NCBI RefSeq assembly: GCF_000002985.6
Contig: NC_003283.11
Location: 1,302,001 to 1,366,000, forward strand
Length of the DNA stretch: 64,000 nucleotides
Reading direction: 5' to 3'
From: Caenorhabditis elegans
Lineage: Eukaryota; Nematoda; Chromadorea; Rhabditida; Rhabditidae
The position numbers and the translations under genes are program-made. Each line of letters starts with the position of its first letter. Within the stretch, counting starts at the first letter, position 1. Positions 1 through 12,100 of the stretch are shown piece by piece. The notes under the pieces are model-generated. The model did not search any database. It saw nothing but the letters and a program-made list of their open reading frames with translations, and was not told the origin of the DNA.

Positions 1-377
1 CCGTGAAGAGTAAGAAAGCGCGCAGCTCGGCATGACTACGTCATAACATTACGAGCTGGTGTCCTCTGGTTGAAAATCCAGGAGACCGGATTAAGGACGG
101 AAGGGGGCAAACAACAAAAACAAGAAACGGTGAGATATTGCAATAAATACGGATTCAGCATTCCAAAAAATACGGAAATACTAAATTTTATTTTAACGTT
201 GCAAGGCGTTCTCTGGGCATCATGAGAACTCAAATGGATGCCTGCCTTAATGAAGGCATATGCCTACCTGGCCCCTAAATGCGTGCCTAGTTCGAAAGTT
301 TGTGTCAAAATTGTAATTTCAAACACAAATCTCTGTAGGTTCTTTTCAGTGTAAATGAGGGAAAGTACTATGTAACA
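1..377. other. Intergenic, nothing recognised
   Basis: AT-rich sequence. A 65-codon open frame on the minus strand (36-233) has no family resemblance and no splice context. The only pattern noted is a run of GCCT/AGGC words near 240-295. Confidence 0.5.
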
Positions 378-1003
378 GGGATGGGCGGTAAACGATTTTT
401 TCGGCAAATTGGCAAATCGGCAATTTACCGTAATCTAAATTCCGGCAAATCGACAAATTGCCGGAATTGAAATTTCCGGTAAGTCGGCACATTGCCGGAA
501 TTGAAATTTCCGGCAAGTCGGCAAACTTCCGGAATTGAAATTTCCGGCAATTCGGCAACATTCCGGAAATGAAAATTCTGGAAAATCGGCAAACCGGCAA
601 TGTGCCGAAAATATAAATTTTCGGCAAATCGGCAAATCGGCAAATTGCCAGAATTGAAATTTCCGGCAAATCGGCAAATAGACAATTTGCCGAAAATCGA
701 AACTTCCGGCAAATTGGCAAACCGGCAATGTGCCGAAAATCTAAATTTCCGGCAAATCTGCAAATCGGCAAAATTCCGGAAATTAAAATTTCTGGAAAAT
801 TGGCAAACCGGCAATGTGCCAAAAATCTAAATTTTCGGCAAACCGGAAAATCGGCAATTTGCCGAAAATTGAAACTTCCGGTAAATCGGCAAACCGGCAA
901 TGTGCCGAAAAACAAAAATTCCGGCAAATCGGCAAACCGGCAATGTGCGGAAAATCAAAATTTCCGGCAAGCCAGCAGACCGGCAATTTGCCGAACGGCC
1001 CAT
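376..1003. repeat. Degenerate CGGCAAAT-type array, hAT-like end
   Basis: About 630 bp made of irregular copies of CGGCAAATCGGCAAATTGCC alternating with GGAATTGAAATTTCC. The left end reads CAGGGATGGGCGGTAAACG, close to the CAGGGGTGTGCGGCAAA ends of other elements in this window. The right end (GCCGAACGGCCCATAATG) is a degraded inverse. Open frames of up to 193 codons cross the array on both strands but only translate the repeat. Partial relatives lie at 24676-25170 and 63540-63640. A non-autonomous hAT-like origin is inference. Confidence 0.7.
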
Positions 1004-2345
1004 AATGTCTTACAATATTTAAAATAATTTTTAAATTTTTTATCGTTATGCAACAAAGATTAGGAATTGTTAATTGGAAAACTGAAATATTGCAAAAACA
1101 CCTAAAATTTTCTAATAGAACAAAAAGTTAATGGAAAAATGCAAACATTCAAATTTTAGACCAGTCCTTTTTTTTAATGTTTTTCTAAAACTTTCAGGTT
1201 CATGAAATTTTTCAAGATTCAAATTTCGCGGAGAAATTTCATTGATATTAGATGGTCGGCGGACCAGTCCACAAACCACGATTCTCTAGAGCTTTTTGCT
1301 ATTTTAATCTCATTTGAATAACCACTGAACCATAGGTCTGCCTAAAAGTGCAATTTGTTTCGGAGACACTGCACTTGGACCAAGTCAAGAAATGAGGTCC
1401 CCTATGAAAAATGGATATGATGAAAAAGTAGATGTCGAAGGAAATGAAGAACCAGTCAAAAAAAAGTCCTGGTCCAGCAGCTCAAGAGGATAGCAGAGAT
1501 GGAAAACGAGTAGGTGGGAGGGATTGGGAGAGAGAGCAAAAAAGGACATCAAAAATTTATGGCGAATATGGACAAGTTGGCGGACAAGAAGAAGAAGCAG
1601 CAGGAGTAGATGGAGGGGTCACGGACGAAGAAGAACCTCTTGAGCACGGATAACTAACTCTCGGATCATCAGAATTTCTGACGCTGACTCATCAGAGATC
1701 TTTGCAAGATGGCTGTGTTTTGGTGCTAAGAAGGGATTTAGGGCAGACATGGTCCGCCGGAAATAATTTTCGAAGCTACTAGGAAACATGAGATGTCGGC
1801 GAGTGTCCAAAGCTCAAAATTTGACAAAATTTTGAGATTAAAAATGAAAACTATTGTCCTAACAATAAATGCAAAAAAAAACGAATTATGGGGTTATTCA
1901 TATGATGTTGAAAAATGCAAAAATGTACTTTAAAAAAATCATCCATTTTTGCATTTTTCCACACATTTTTTAAAAGCATTGTTCGACATCGGCCGACAGC
2001 CCACTTTACATCTGCGTCTCTCGCCTTTACCATGTGAAGTAGGCTGTCTACCGATGTCAAAAAATGCAGAAAAATGTACATAAATGCAAAAATGAATGCT
2101 TTTTAAAAATGTAGAAAAATACATTTTTTCATTTTTCTACATCACATAAATAACCCAATCATTTCCTATGTTTTCTCAGAAATACTACAGTAATCCATCC
2201 TTACTCTTACAGAAGAAGTAGTCTTCGAACGATGTCGGCTGCGCTTTTATGATGATCCTACAAAAATTTGTGCACTTTAGTCCAATTTTCGTTTTTCAGT
2301 TTGGTTCAAAATTTTTCAGAATCGTCTCCGCAAAAATGTATGTAA
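1004..2345. other. No supported gene; ORF pair and partial palindrome
   Basis: A 73-codon frame from a true ATG at 1432 (+) is rich in Glu, Gly and Arg and uses AGG and GGG codons that worms avoid. An opposing 63-codon frame (1619-1810, -) reads more like protein but has no splice partners. From about 1855 to 2145 the sequence is loosely palindromic, with repeated ATGCAAAAATG words around a GACATCGG core. Confidence 0.4.
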
Positions 2346-2352
2346 ATTTATA

Positions 2353-2520
2353 GGGGGCAGATAGCTCAGTCGGTAGTGGTGGCCGCTAGCAGTCTGGAGG
2401 TCACGAGTTCAAGTTCGGCCTCACTCCCTAGGTTCACCCAGCCTCTATTGGGAAGTGGAGCAATCCACGACTGGATTATCGGCCACAGTCCCCGGCTAGG
2501 ACGTGGCTTAAATTACAGCC
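2353..2520 (+). mobile_element. tRNA-derived SINE-like sequence
   Basis: The head GGGGGCAGATAGCTCAGTCG is a tRNA D-arm with a Pol III A-box (TAGCTCAGTCGG). About 40 bases on, GAGTTCAAGTTC is a weakened T-arm/B-box. The anticodon-arm region does not fold cleanly, so this is not a working tRNA. A non-tRNA tail (about 2440-2520, including AGTCCCCGGCTAGGACGTGG) follows directly, as in a tRNA-headed SINE. The 3' end is not defined. A lone decayed tRNA pseudogene is the alternative. Confidence 0.6.
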
Positions 2521-2784
2521 CAGAGGGATTTTTTTAATTTTACCAAAAAACATTGCCGGAGTGGAATTTAATGTGGCAATTTTGTTGCTAAAAATTGACA
2601 ATATTGGAGAACTCTTTTGGCGCGTCCCGAGTATTAGCTTATTTGCATAGTTACTATTAGCAGAGTAAAATTTAACGAAAGACAACTATTTTCACTAAAA
2701 CTATACAGCATTTTTCCAGTAGCTAAATTTAAGTGTAACATTTTTTTTAAAGTTTGATTGTGGAGCAACTCGGCATTTGGCTCC

Positions 2785-3077
2785 AGCTTCTTGCCCATGT
2801 TTGGTCCAAAAAAATATTGACTTGGATCAGAAATTGGCAAAACTTGGGCAAGACTTTGGCAAAATTTGGGTTCAGACTGCACCATTGTTTAGCCCAAGTT
2901 TCACCTAACTCTTGCCAAACTTCTGCCCGAGTTTGAAACGAAACAAGACAAATTTTGGGTTAAACTTTAGTGCAGCCTGAATCCAAGTTTTGCCAAAATC
3001 TTGCCCAACTTTTGCCCAAGTTTAGCCAGCTTCTTATCCAAGTTAATATTTTTTGGGCAAAACTTGGGCAAGAAGCT
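2785..3077. repeat. Palindromic element, TTGCCCAAGTTT family
   Basis: An imperfect inverted repeat. The left end AGCTTCTTGCCCATGTTTGG answers the right end AAACTTGGGCAAGAAGCT, and matching words (GACTTGGAT/ATCCAAGTT) continue inwards. A degraded relative is at 10075-10370. Confidence 0.75.
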
Positions 3078-3878
3078 AGAGGTAAATGCAAAAAAGAGTA
3101 TCAGGGGAACAGCTATCTCAAATAAAAAAATCTAGAAAAATGCTGACAATGTAATCTTATTTTTTAAAATTATCATTATCACCTATTAAACAATTTTGCC
3201 CACCGAAAATGACAGTAATAAAAGCCATTGGAATTCAAAATTCGGAAATTCCTAAACACAACCAGCGTGCCGGGTCTACCCACCGTCATGTCTACACTCG
3301 GCTGATTTTGTTTTTCCTTCCAAATTCCCCAATTTCTAGTTTCTCTTTTTCATCGAAACTGGAACGGAAAACGCATACATAGCAAAACAAGAAGTCTAGT
3401 AGTAGCGAATGTGAACAGGAGAGGGTATGTCGAGACAAATGAAAATAAAGTGTGTTCAGGAGGACCTCCACCACTTTTTTTTTTCATTTGGGTTCGTCTA
3501 CATTTCGGAGATGAAGGGAGAGGTTCTTTTCGAAGATTCTCAATCCACGGAATATTTGATGAAAACAATGTCGACGAGCCACACGGGGCGTGTGTCGTCA
3601 GTTTATGCATTCGGTGGTGCAGAAACATCTGGGCAGCAGCTCCCACACAGGCTCGCGTCAATCGACGCTAGATTATACACTTTGGAGAAATGGGGAGGGA
3701 GACCCCCAGCAATTGGTAGTAGAAGGGAAAGTTATTGAGCAGAAGAGTCCATATGTTCGGTGTGACGTAGTTGCACTTTTTACACGGAACCAGATTATGG
3801 TTTGTTAGGTGATTATTCTTTTTTCGGGTCGGGAATAATTGAAGCCGCGTGAACATGGTTTTTGGCATCTATACGCTT
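3078..3878. other. No supported gene; overlapping short ORFs
   Basis: Three overlapping frames of 72-103 codons on the plus strand and one of 103 on the minus strand occupy 3350-3808, in sequence that is less AT-rich than its surroundings. None shows a known motif or a convincing donor/acceptor pair. Regulatory or former coding sequence is possible. Confidence 0.35.
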
Positions 3879-4171
3879 GGCCGTAGGCATAGGCTTACTA
3901 GTTAGGATTAGGCTTAGGCTCAGGCTTAGGCTCAGGCTTAGGCTCAGGCTTAGGCTCAGGCTTAGGCTCAGGCTTAGGCTCAGGCTTAGATCTAAGCTTA
4001 GGCTTAGGCTTAGGCTTATGCTTATGCTTATGGTTATGCTTATGCTTATGTTTTGGCTTAGTATGAGGGTTTTGGCTTAGGCTTAGGGTGAGGCTTAGGT
4101 TTAGGCTTAAGTTTAGGCCTAGGCTTAGGCTCAGGCTTAGGCTTAGTCTTAGGCTTAGGCTTAGGCTTACG
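3879..4171 (+). repeat. Interstitial telomere-like array (TTAGGC)
   Basis: Degenerate tandem TTAGGC, the nematode telomere repeat, with TTAGGCTCAGGC and CTTATG variants. The right flank (GGGGGAGGAAGGGAGGAAAA, then AATTCCAGAATATTCAAG) is the reverse complement of the left flank of several other arrays here. Long LRLRLR and KPKPEP frames through it are repeat translation. Confidence 0.9.
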
Positions 4172-7100
4172 CTGGACCGGGGGAGGAAGGGAGGAAAAAG
4201 TAATTCCAGAATATTCAAGAATTTATGAAAAAGAAAAAAACCTTTTAAAAAAGCCTTATTGCTATTTACCGAAGAGAATCGGTTAGTAAAAAATGTTAAT
4301 TTTCAAATTTAAAAATTATTTTCTAAAACGGGTTGCTCTTAAATTTTTGCATACCGCTAATGTGATGAATCTTTGAATAAAAGAGATCAAAACGAAATGA
4401 GAATCGAAAAGTTGTTGTACTCTCAATTCGCGAGTCAAGAGTCAAAAGAGATAAGATACTTGAAACGAAGAAGCTATTCTAATAGAAGGACAAAGTGCAC
4501 CCAAATACGAGAAATCAATATAGTTTAGTTTTAATTCGAATTCTACAATTAAACAGAAAAAAGAAATCTTCGACTTCCGGCACCAAAATTAACACCGCAA
4601 CAACTATCCATCCCTTAAATTGGGATTGCCTAGAAAGACAAAAGCTCGTGGAACAGCTGAACAAAACTAGAGCCGGGATGCTTTCCTAATTGTATTTGCG
4701 AGCTCCAGCACAGAAACAAAAAACACCAACTAGAAAAGTATTAGGACAAAAAATGTAGAGGAGCATGAGAAGCTGATCAAAAAATTATCTCATTTTTTAT
4801 TTTAGCAAGCAGTGAGATTTCCAAAAAAAAAACAAAGATCTTGTGGTGACTGACATGGTATAGTGTTAAAGGTGGTTAATCTGAAAACACCGAACTTATT
4901 AAGGAAATTGCTTAAAAACTACTTTTAAAAAGTTGTGGCGGATCAAAAAATGACCTAAAATAGTAATTTTGAACGACTTGTCAATGACGCAGCGGCTGGA
5001 CACAAACTTTTCTGAAATTGTCGTCTAAATGTACATAAATCTAGTTAAAAACGAAATCCAATCCATTGCCATACCCAAAATTAAACTGTGATTTTAAAAA
5101 AGTTAGGTTCCAGCCGCTGCAAGATTGGCTAGTTGGTCAAATTTCAAGTTTTAACTAATTTTAGGTCATAAAAAAACGTAAATAATTTTACAACATATTT
5201 TGCTTACAACAAATTCCTGAAAAATCCTCTAAAACACCCAACAAAAAAAATCAGAAAAGGTCAATTTTTATGAAACCTCCACCTGTTTTAAGGCACTAAC
5301 ATAAAAGTGAGACATTTCTTTCTTCAAACATTTTCTCTGTTTTATACCAATTGGTCGGTGCTCTGTTTGGGAAAAGAAGGAGGCCAATCCAATTGAGACA
5401 TGACTCGACACCAGCCAATTCATTGCAAAAATATTATTGAGAAGAAAGAGATTCAGATTAGAAAAGGGGGTGATATGTAAAGTACATAATTGTGATTGGA
5501 TTTTGGATTGGATTCTGGAAGACAAAAAAAAAGAATACTGACCTTGTGGGATTTGGTCCTGGATTCAAAATATTGGATTCGTGGGATAACAAATTTGAAA
5601 AAAACTTTTTTTGGCCCTTTTGAGCTCCAAAAAATATATCGATTTGCCGAGTATGACGACTACGGCAAAATTGCCAAATTTGCCGATTTCAAAATTTGCC
5701 GCACCCCGCTGCATTGCGCCTTCCAGTCTAGTTAACCTTTAAGGCATATATATTTCAAGACACTATTCGTTTAGTACCTACTCATTTTTTCGACTAGCAA
5801 ATAAATTAGCAAGGGAAAAGAAATAAGAAAAAGAGTAAAATAGGGAAAGGGAATCTAGGGAAAAACAACGAAACCATCTGTGTTGGAAAAAAATACGTCC
5901 CACTTCTGTTTCCAGCTAATTAGTAAAATCTGGAGAGGGCAAATGAGGAGGTGTCATGTGGAAAATGAAAACATATTGGCGAGTGGGTGCAACAAAAAAA
6001 ATTAGAAAAAAAAATTTATTTAAAAATTCAATTTTATTCTCTCAATTCTTGTCCCTAGTCATTGTTGCATTTTTCTGAAGTTGCAAAAAAATCAAAAGAT
6101 GTGGTAAATATTAGTATAGTTCAAGTTTTGCCAATGTGAGTTTTCAGGCATTAAGTTGTGAAGGTTTGATCTAACTTTGGAAGATTTGAATCAAAACTGT
6201 AAGCTGTAAGGTGAGAATGATTCCAGCTGTATGATCCTTCTACCAGATAACTACAAATATTCACTTTGCCTCTAGATATGTGAGATACACAAAATATATT
6301 AAAAAATGATTCCCACAAGTTAAAAAAATTTAGGTAGAAAGTATAGAAACAGCTTTTAAGATCTGCACTCCAAAGTTACACTCAATTTAAGAAAAAACCT
6401 CTTAGAGTTACGGAACTATAGGTATTCCCAGACCAGAAGTGGGTAATAAATAATCTGTCGGGGAGCACGGAGCACGGAGCAGTCGCAAAAAACTTAATTC
6501 GCTGTGGACAATAAATAATGGAGCTTTTTTGGTACGAATCGAATGAGAGTATGATCTTGCGTCAAACCCCAATCAGCTAGATTCGGAGACGCTCATACAA
6601 TTCCAGCACAAAGCAAAGTCAAGAGTTAAAATAATTGAGGATGCTTCCAACGGCGTCTCTCCCAAAAAAACTGGACGAATTGGATAGACAAGTGGTGTAA
6701 TTTGAAGGAGAAGCTGAAGGATGGCTAGGAATAGGAACAAACTTTTTTTTTCAATTGAGAGGCCGAGCAAAAGAGCGTGGTGGTGATGGTGGGGGAGCAC
6801 ATAGACACACCCACTAACAGCGAAAAGAGCACCCAACTAATTCCCGGTTCTTCTTTGCTTCTTCGGAAAGACACAGAGAGAGAGAGAGTTGAAGAGCACA
6901 CGGATGGGCAAAACGAAGGAGCACACGAAATCGAGAATGAAGACGAAGGACACGAAGACAATGAGACGCGAAAATTACAAGTTCGTTGTTGGGCGGTGGA
7001 GGCGGCTGTGGCATTAGTTCTTAGTTTTTGGATGGGCACCGGAACAAGTCTGTGCTGAAACCCGAGCCAGTAAAGGGCAAGTCACGATGCGACCATTTGG

Positions 7101-7374
7101 AGCAAGGAAGAATCGAGCAAAAAGTATGTAAATGAGACTAAAAGCTGATCTGTTTCTTTGAACTGCATGAATTAATTTGGAAGCTATCTCAATTGTCGGA
7201 TTGTATCGAAGATGCCAAAATAACCAAATTTCATAATAAAACTTGCCAAAATTTTTTGAATTTTTATAAAGATTACTATCAAAAGGTGACAATTACTCAC
7301 CACTCATAATTTTGGAAGTCGAGCGAAAAATTTTTTTTTTCGGACATTTGTATACTGTTTTGTGTTAATTATTT
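4172..7374. other. Gene-poor; palindrome and hAT-like fragment inside
   Basis: No gene is supported. At about 4905-5185 an imperfect palindrome carries GACGCAGCGGCTGG answered by CCAGCCGCTGCAAG; a half-copy is at 48430-48610. At 5639-5709 a short block of TTTGCCGA/CGGCAAA words ends in GCCGCACCCC, a hAT-like end. A more GC-rich block at 6570-7070 holds a short GA run and opposed frames of 87-104 codons without recognisable features. Confidence 0.45.
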
Positions 7375-7597
7375 GTATTAAAACATTGTAGTTGTCATAA
7401 CATGCGACATTGCCTCGGATTTCCTCAAATGCTCATATTTTTCAAAATTTTGGCAATTTGCCTAATCTAACTTTAGGCGGAAATTATGAAAAATCTAAAA
7501 ATTTTTGGAGTGTATTATTGTGATATTCGGTTATTTTAGATTATAATAAGTGTATTTGAACAAAATCCACACTGGCACTACTCCACCTTTAATGTCT
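7375..7597 (-). repeat. GGTGGAGTAGYGCCA palindromic family, partial copy
   Basis: Reverse-complement partial copy of the family best seen at 57297-57725. It keeps the outer end CACTGGCACTACTCCACCTT and the TGATATTCGG word. Family copies are bounded by TTTAAA-like sequence. This resembles the palindromic PALTTTAAA-type C. elegans elements; that assignment is from memory and unverified. Confidence 0.7.
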
Positions 7598-7686
7598 TTT
7601 CAAAAAAAAAAAAACAATTTTTATAGAAAAAATCAACAATAAAATTTGTTCTAGAAATCGCTTTTCGAAGTGCTTCTTTTAAAAGG

Positions 7687-8125
7687 GAGTGAACAAGGGA
7701 TGTGCGGCAAACTTTCCAAATTTGCCGAATTTGCCGTTTGCCGAGCTCGGCAAATTTGCCGAATTTGCCGAACTTAGTACATTGGTGAGTTATAGTACAA
7801 TCTATTTCTGTAACTTAGCACGTTGCAACCTACAGTCCTTCAGGATGGGACTAGAGTTACACACAGAAAGAAGGGGCGACGAAGAGCAAAGCGAAAAAAC
7901 GTGTAGGTTGCGATGTACCAAGTTACAGATATAGATCGGACTATTGCTTATTTATTTGCTCAATAAACTCTTCTTGTACAAAAATATCAATACATAACAA
8001 TAGACATCAGGGGTGTGCGGAAAATTTGCCGAATTTTCCCAGCTCGGCAAATTAAAAAAAAAAGAATTGCCGAATTTGCCGAACTCGGCAAATTTTGAGA
8101 TTTGCCGCACACCCCTGGAGTGAAC
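7687..8125. mobile_element. hAT-like non-autonomous element with 8-bp duplication
   Basis: The direct repeat GAGTGAAC lies at 7687-7694 and 8118-8125. Between them the ends are AAGGGATGTGCGGC and GCCGCACACCCCTG, imperfect inverted repeats. Inside are TTTGCCGA arrays and a central hairpin-like segment (about 7797-7937) with ACTTAGCACGTTGCAACCTAC-type arms. A second CAGGGGTGTGCGG end at 8007 suggests a nested or rearranged copy. An 8-bp duplication with CA..TG-type ends is typical of hAT transposons. No transposase is present. Confidence 0.75.
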
Positions 8126-8497
8126 TAACTGGAAAATGGTCTTCTAATTAAATTAAGAGACATAGAGAAGAAATTGCAATTTTCAAGTGTATTATACAGA
8201 TGAGGCAACACACCAAAATCTGCTGAAAATGATGAGAAGCGCTATCAAAAATGATAACGAGAGCAAAATTTGAGAAATTCATGTGTTAATCAGTACGAAA
8301 AGAAAGCAGAGGAGAAAAGGGCTAGCTGTTGGATATGAATAGATCTTTCGTAGTAGTAGTCTAAAGGGGCATTGATAATCTCTCGCTGGTTTTGATATGT
8401 TGGACTTTGACAATTTTTATTTGTGGGGGTTCAAGTTATGATACAATTAGAAGCAAATACAACATTATTGCCAAATACTCATTAAACTTTTCACATT

Positions 8498-8612
8498 TTG
8501 GGCTGTGCGGCAAATATTGAAATTTGCCGAGCTCGGCCAGTTCGGCAAATCGACTTTTTCAATATTTGACGAGCTTGGCAAGTTTGGCAAATTTTGGCAA
8601 ATTTGTCGTGGC
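8498..8612. repeat. TTTGCCGA/CGGCAAA hAT-like fragment
   Basis: Starts TGTGCGGCAAATATTG and carries GAGCTCGGC words. The right end is degraded (TTGTCGTGGCCGC). Same family as 7687-8125. Confidence 0.65.
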
Positions 8613-8640
8613 CGCAATATTTTTTGGAGCTCAAACACAA

Positions 8641-8857
8641 ATTTCTGGCTTCCCTCATAAATTGAAATGTAAGAATTTGCCGAACTAGGCTATTTTGGCT
8701 CGGCCATGTGTGGGGTAGATTTACGGCGCGTTGCGTGTCGCGTCGTAGCTCGATTTTAGTTGTAAAATTAAATGTATTTGTCCGTGTGGAGTACACAACG
8801 TTCTCACGCGTTGTCCGGCAGGCAATTGTCAATGGAGCGCCAGAACCCCGTGCTCAC
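8641..8857 (+). repeat. Dispersed repeat with GCGCGTTGCGTGTCGCGTCG core
   Basis: First of four copies here. The others are at 41418-41620 (-), 45112-45302 (+) and 54652-54893 (+). All share TCTGGCTTCCCTCATAAATT at one end, the CpG-rich core, and GGCGATTGTCAATGGAGC at the other, at high identity. Open frames through them repeat from copy to copy and are not genes. No inverted ends or duplications are seen. The family is not named from memory. Confidence 0.8.
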
Positions 8858-9030
8858 AAAGCACCAAAATTAGTGAAAAAAATTATGTTCACTGGATTGG
8901 TTTTTTTTTCCTAATACGCATGTGGATTTTTTGAATAAAAAATTAAAGAAACAATGCTATGTTTTCTTTCATTAAGTTTCTTATCGAAACAATTAGTTTT
9001 CGGCAAAATTTTTAGTTTAGTAAACATTTT

Positions 9031-9122
9031 TCATGTGTGCGGCAAATTTCGAAATTTGCAAAGCTCGGATTAATCGGGCAATTTCACTTTTTTTAAATGT
9101 GCAAATTTGCCGCACACCCCTG
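9031..9122. repeat. Short hAT-like TTTGCCGCACACCCC element
   Basis: Left TGTGCGGCAAATTTCG and right AAATTTGCCGCACACCCCTG are inverted ends only about 90 bp apart, with a degraded AAGCTCGG centre. No clear target duplication. Confidence 0.65.
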
Positions 9123-12100
9123 GTTTAGAATATTAATATTCTAAATTTAAAAAGCCTTGTTTCCAATATTTCAGATTTTACAAGCAAAACTTTCAAAAAA
9201 TGTTAGTTTTCTGAAAACATTTGAGAAAGCATAAGGGAGTTGTGACAGTGAAGATTTTTTTAATGATTCTATGGTGGAGGGGGTTTGGATAGAAAATGTA
9301 ACTGAAAAAAATTTGCTGCATTTTTCGAAATTTTCTATGATTTTTTTTCATTTCTGCGAAAAAAAAGCAAAAAAAAACCAAAATTTTCGACAAGAATTTT
9401 CAGAAAAAGGATTTTAAAATTTCATATTTCGTTATACATAAAAATTGTTTTAAAATAAATAGGACGTTTCCAAAAAAATTATAAATGGATATTTGCAACA
9501 CAGAAATGTTCCATAAAAGTTGGGAATGCATAGATGAATCAGAAAAAGGTGAAGGGATCGGATGCAATGGGACGGACTAGGAAAAGGTACGCCCCTTCCC
9601 TATATCCTTATAGAGTTCTAAAGAGAGCAAACCAGAAACAGATAGACACAGATAGTTAGAGAGTGGGGCACTACTACACTGACTGTGTTGGGTGTCACCT
9701 GGCAACGAGAGAGCAAAAGATTTCGTGGGGGCACGTCTACTAAGAAGTGGTGAAGGAAAAGAACGACAAAGGAAGCATATGTGAAGACACTCACGATATA
9801 TTTATTCTCTCACACCTTTTCTTGTCCAAAAGCTTTTTTCACGGAAGTGCACTACACACATATTGTGGTATTCAGGTATTCAGCTCCTATTTTTCACGGT
9901 TACCACTGAAAATGGAGCGAACAAGAAAGAGATGATTGCTGATTTGTTTTGCAATCAGTAAAAATAGTATCAGAGATAAAATCCGCTGAACAAAATTTGA
10001 ATTCATTCTAAACCCCCTTCAAAAAAGTTGAAATTTAACTAGGTATAAATTTTTTGACGGGAACTTCTAGTACAAGTTTGGCCCAAAAAGTGCTAACTTT
10101 GTTCAAATGTTGACAAATCTTGGGTGGAACTTTGGCAAGGATTGGACAAGACTACAAAATTTGATTCAAATCTTGCCAATCTTTGAAGAAACTTTTCTTG
10201 TGCTGTTTCAAATTAGACATTGGCAAAAGTTGGGCACCACTTGGCTTAAACTTAGGCGCGTCTTAAACACAGTGTTTATAAAGTTTTAGCAAAGTTTGCC
10301 CAAAATGTAGCAGACATGTGAACTGAGTTAATAATTTTAGGACAAACTTGGGCAAAAAGTTTGCGTCAAATGCGAAGACGACATAGAAAACCACACGTGG
10401 TGCCAGGCTGTCCCAATACGGTGTGATCTACAAATAATGCGGGAATTTTTTTGCGCAAAAATTTGTGACGTATGCACATCAGTTGAGAACTCTGCGTCTC
10501 TTCTCCCGCATTTTTTGTAATTTACGTAGATCAAGTCGAAATGAGACACTGTGACACCACGTGAAAGTGCTGACGTCACATTTTTTGGGGAAAAAATTTC
10601 CTCATTTTTTGTAGATCAAACCGGTGTTGCCTATTTTTTGAGGTTTTTCATCAAATAGAAAGTCTTGTCAATTTTCTGAAAATATGCGAGAAAAACAGAT
10701 TCGAAAATACAATTAAATAAAATGTAATGTCCGAGAGGAGTCCACCATCAGATTTTGTGTTCGGGCGCGTTTGCATAATTTCATCGCAAAAGGGCAGCCG
10801 GCGAGCACGTGCCTAGTTACATACCAAAAAGAAAAGAAAATACAAAAACAAACCGACACTAGATAAACGCAGTTACAGGTTTTTGGCGATTTAATGCATC
10901 TATTGGGCTTTTCTATCCAGGTTCTAGCTTCTGCTAGCTTGAGAAGTTACAGATGTCGTGTGAAACCAGAAATCAGTAATACCGTGAAATATATTTTTCT
11001 TGAAAAAAAGGTGTCTGCACTTTTGCGTCACTAGTACACCGATCGGATTTCGTACTATAGAAGTCATCAGGGTAACGATTCTAATGGGGTGTACTTTTTT
11101 TTCGAAGATAGGAAAAACTGCAGTATATCAGTTAATGTGTTTACAAAGACATATAGTTTATGTGAAGCAAACTGAAAAAAAGATATAAGGCAGAATTAAA
11201 AAAATAGAAATTAACTAAAAATTTAGTAGACCAAATCAAAAAGTTCAGTGATCTTTCGGGTGGCTAGCCAATCTATCCAATTACAAACTCGTTGTGTTCA
11301 AAAACAAAATTCTACTGAAATAGACATTTAGAGCAGTCTGAGACTATAAAAAAGTCAACGAAGAATAGAGTTTCAGAGTGAAAAAGATGAAGGAAAATGG
11401 GAAGACGCTTTCAACTTTTTGGGGGTGGGGGAGCACATGAGAGGGAGTAGAAGGAGTACAATGAAATTAGGGGGCGACATAATGAGAAAATTTGGGCAGT
11501 GGAAGATACTGGATGCATTCGGAGGACTATTCGAGAAATGCTAAATGAAAAAGAATGTGTATGGTTTTTTTTTTGGAATTGTAACTGTTCACACTGTGGG
11601 AAAAAGTTATATCCACATGATTGTGGAGCATATGGATTTTGTCGAAATTGATGTGTACTCACAATTGTTGATAGCAATATCACTTATTAGTGAAGACAAT
11701 ATGAGGACTGGTGAATACAAGAGGACCATTGAGCAATCGCTCAGTGGCTAGGCATTGGGACTTGAATCACTTCCATTCATAATCACCTCCTACACAGGAG
11801 GGGGAGAACAACAGAGAGTAGGCGAAAAGAAGGTCTGTCGCCCTATACCGGCAGACAGGCCGCATAGTTCAAACTGTAGATAAAACATCTAGTGTACACA
11901 GGACCACACAACACTAAATGCTCTAAAAATGATCCAAAACAACCGAACATCACAATAAAACACTCCAAAAAAATTTAGATTGTTCATAATTTCCGGTCGA
12001 AATTTTGGCAAATTTTGGCAAATTTTGAAAAATGTGAGCTCTTGACGAAATCCAAAGCAACGGCGCATGTCCCGACCCCTACAATTTTTTAATACAATTG

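Noticed and set aside
378..1003. CRISPR-like or coding array of regularly repeated units with 60-190-codon frames
   Set aside because: Spacers are not unique and units are degenerate CGGCAAAT words; the organism is a nematode. The frames on both strands merely translate the repeat.
3862..4218. LRLRLR and KPKPEP proteins encoded by telomere-like arrays (also 16352-16773, 34189-34660, 39317-39775, 46154-46465)
   Set aside because: Hexamer repeats stay open in several frames on both strands at once. No start context, splicing or non-repeat domain supports translation.
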